Source: Phanerochaete sordida (taxonomy: Eukaryota; Basidiomycota; Agaricomycetes; Polyporales; Phanerochaetaceae). From it: a stretch of DNA of 64,000 nt. Within the stretch, counting starts at the first letter, position 1, and every line of letters starts with the position of its first letter. The notes below the pieces were generated by a model. That model did no database searches. It was not told the DNA's origin and saw nothing but the letters and a program-made list of their open reading frames with translations. The stretch lies in contig BPQB01000003.1 in the NCBI GenBank assembly GCA_019973155.2, forward strand, positions 868,001 through 932,000, read 5' to 3'. Shown here piece after piece: positions 62,322-64,000 of the stretch. The translations under genes and the position numbers were made by a program.

Positions 62322-64000
62322 ATGGCCAATGGACACCATTCGTCCATCTCGACCCCTTCAGACTACGTCCACACCGCCCCCGACTCCGCCTCTGCAGTAT
62401 CGCACTCGCCCCCCTTGCAGCACGCTGACGACCAGGTCCTGACCACCCAACCGCTCTCCTCCTCCGAGCTTCACTCTGCCTTACCGCTACCCACGGGTGC
62501 GTGCGGCAGCTTCACATGCCCATGCACAACCCACACGCTGACTCGATGCCATAGATCTCGCGCCTGATAACGCACCGGCGCGAGGGCTGCTGGATGACAG
62601 TGCTGTGCCCGTCCAAGCACCTCAGACGCGTACATTGCCTGCTCCAGCTCCCCCAAACCCGTTCGCCAGCTCGCTCAGTCGAGATGCACTCATGGCATAC
62701 GCCTACCATCTGTATAGCAGTGCACAGCGGCCGAACCTCGGCCTCACAGCGATGCCTCTCGTCGCCACAGTCCCTACGCCTTCTACGCCGGAGCACGTGT
62801 ACAAGCTACGACTGCTCCCGCTCCTCGCGACCCTCCGTTCGCTGCACCCCAGGGATCTTCCTATCCTGCTCCTCCTAGCGTGTACGCATCATTCACTCGG
62901 CGACTACAGCTCGAGCCTAAGTGTCAGCCAGGAAATGTTACGTATCGACCCTGCATACGTGAGGTCCCCTCATTTCAAAATTCTGATGGGCACAACAATG
63001 ACGCACGTTCACCCAGGTCGAAGCGATGAATAATATTGGGACCACCATGCGAGCCCTCGGCCGAGACGATCAAGCCTACGAATGGTGGTGGAAAGCCATC
63101 CAGGAGCGGCCGACGTACTGGGATGCGGTTGTACGTCAAAAGACACGCGCGTGAACCTTGTCCTCACTTTGCCTCAGGACAACCTGCTGGGTCTGCTTTT
63201 TACGCTTGCACAGAGCACGCGCGACAAAAATCAAAGCTCGGTGCTATATGCGCGAGCTCTAGACGTCTGCGTCTATGTCCAGCGCAAGGTCATCGCAAGC
63301 GACGGCCGGCTGGCATTGCCGCTGTCTCCGAATGACCTGCCCAGGCTACAGAAGGTGCTTCTGACGAGCGCGACGATTCAGGGAATGACTTCACCAGGAT
63401 CTCAAGCCGTCGTCACCGCTCACTTTCAAGCTCTAGAGCTCGTGGTGTCGCCCCCCGCACTGTTCCTATCCGGCCAGGGCTATACCGTCCGCGAGCTGAT
63501 CCTAGCCAGTTTCGTCGCCATGTACATCCTCCAATCCTCCCAGGACAACCACCTTCCGCCTGAATTGGCGCAGAGCCTGAATTTGCCTGCTGATGCCAAG
63601 AATTCGACCCTCTTGACATCCGGCATAAACCTCTTCGACGCCGCTCGAACTTCAGGCGACAGAATACTCACAGCAATCTTGCGTCTTGGTACGAACGCGC
63701 TGCCGTTCCTGCTTCTGCTTCCCGAGCAAGTTGCTCGTCTCCCCGCCCTGTTGTTCCCGCGCTCGTCCGGTGTTCTTCCAGGTATCTGCACCGAATCGGA
63801 TGGGGACGATCGGTTGAAACCCCCGTCGGATACCACACTCCAGGAAGCGAACACAATGACTGGTACGATCCTGCTGGCCCTCGCCAAACGATATCAAGAT
63901 CTCTCGTCTAATGAAGTATCTGTCCCTGGCTTCAATGGCACATTGAACGTGAATCATTCGCTGTCCATCATGTTCTACTACCTCGCCTTGTCCCTGTCCC
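62322..64000 (+). CDS. O-GlcNAc-transferase-like glycosyltransferase family 41, N-terminal TPR part, 3' truncated
   Basis: Exons 62322-62496, 62555-62958, 63017-63130, 63178 onward; the frame is open to the right edge (505 residues). A disordered N-terminus (Ser/Thr/Pro-rich, about 90 residues) precedes TPR-like helices: LLLLACTHHSLGDYSSSLSV, then YVEAMNNIGTTMRALGRDDQAYEWWWKAIQERPTYWDA. Leu-rich helical segments follow. The Asn/Gly/Tyr/Trp pattern of the TPRs recalls O-GlcNAc transferase (SEC/OGT) repeats, which I believe carry the C-terminal GT41 domain in basidiomycete proteins of this type. That domain lies outside the window, so the enzymatic assignment is inference; other TPR-rich proteins are possible. 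Not previously reported in budding yeast, where OGT is absent. Confidence 0.7.

Noticed and set aside
1..64000. Transposons, integrated viral sequence, CRISPR or secondary-metabolite cluster
   Set aside because: No reverse transcriptase, transposase, terminal repeats, array-like repeats, or NRPS/PKS/terpene-synthase motifs were seen on either strand; secreted and wall genes are scattered among housekeeping genes.

Overview
The window reads as nuclear DNA of a filamentous basidiomycete, most likely an Agaricomycete and perhaps of the Polyporales. The evidence is G+C-rich sequence, genes split by many introns of about 48-70 bp with GT..CTNAY..AG signals, and a typical gene set: family 8 polysaccharide lyase, GPI-anchored GH16, CPL1-like secreted protein and a family 41 glycosyltransferase. 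Genus cannot be fixed from sequence alone. I rebuilt gene models by hand from splice signals and reading-frame continuity. 29 protein-coding genes are supported: 27 complete and 2 cut by the window edges. I found no tRNA, rRNA, CRISPR array or mobile element.

Layout, left to right. 0-10 kb: 5' part of a secreted PL8 lyase (-), MPP10 (+), t-SNARE SEC9 (-), an SRA-YDG protein (-) and a CCCH zinc-finger protein with a PIN/NYN-like domain (-). 10-16.3 kb: an unrecognised acidic protein (-), a small GPI-anchored Ser/Thr-rich protein (+), MYG1 exonuclease (+) and SurE-like phosphatase (+). 16.3-25.2 kb: GPI-anchored GH16 (-), ribosomal protein eL15 (-), an MFS transporter (-), a class 3 lipase (-) and a four-TM protein (-). 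25.8-38.7 kb: a RasGEF with an N-terminal GTPase-like domain (+), DRS1 helicase (+), a Yap/Pap1-type bZIP factor after a 2.2 kb non-coding stretch (+), and GPI2/PIG-C (-). 39-46.1 kb: an SVIP-like p97-binding peptide (-), a Cys-rich membrane protein (-), ARP1 of dynactin (+), ribosomal protein eS24 (-), a small multi-TM protein (+) and a secreted helical protein (-). 46.6-54 kb: CPL1-like secreted Cys-rich repeat protein (-), PP2A scaffold subunit A (-) and hexose-6-phosphate mutarotase (+). 54.3-64 kb: REV3 (+), transaldolase (-), and the TPR N-terminus of an O-GlcNAc-transferase-like GT41 protein (+, cut at the right edge).

This is mostly a housekeeping neighbourhood. Ribosome production is represented four times (MPP10, DRS1, eL15, eS24). 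A secreted or cell-wall set (PL8, GH16, GPI protein, helical protein, CPL1-like) is scattered among the housekeeping genes and is not an operon-like cluster. GPI2 makes the anchor that the GH16 and small GPI proteins would need.

The most notable observations concern gene architecture. There are three apparent GC-AG introns (MYG1, ARP1, REV3), three introns that are multiples of three and stop-free, coding exons of 3-19 nt that are easily missed, and a tandem exon-plus-intron duplication in the CPL1-like gene. There is also an exact VCP-interacting motif in a 114-residue protein, and a cluster of seven GTNAC palindromes in a bidirectional promoter. I saw no convincing entirely new multi-gene system.
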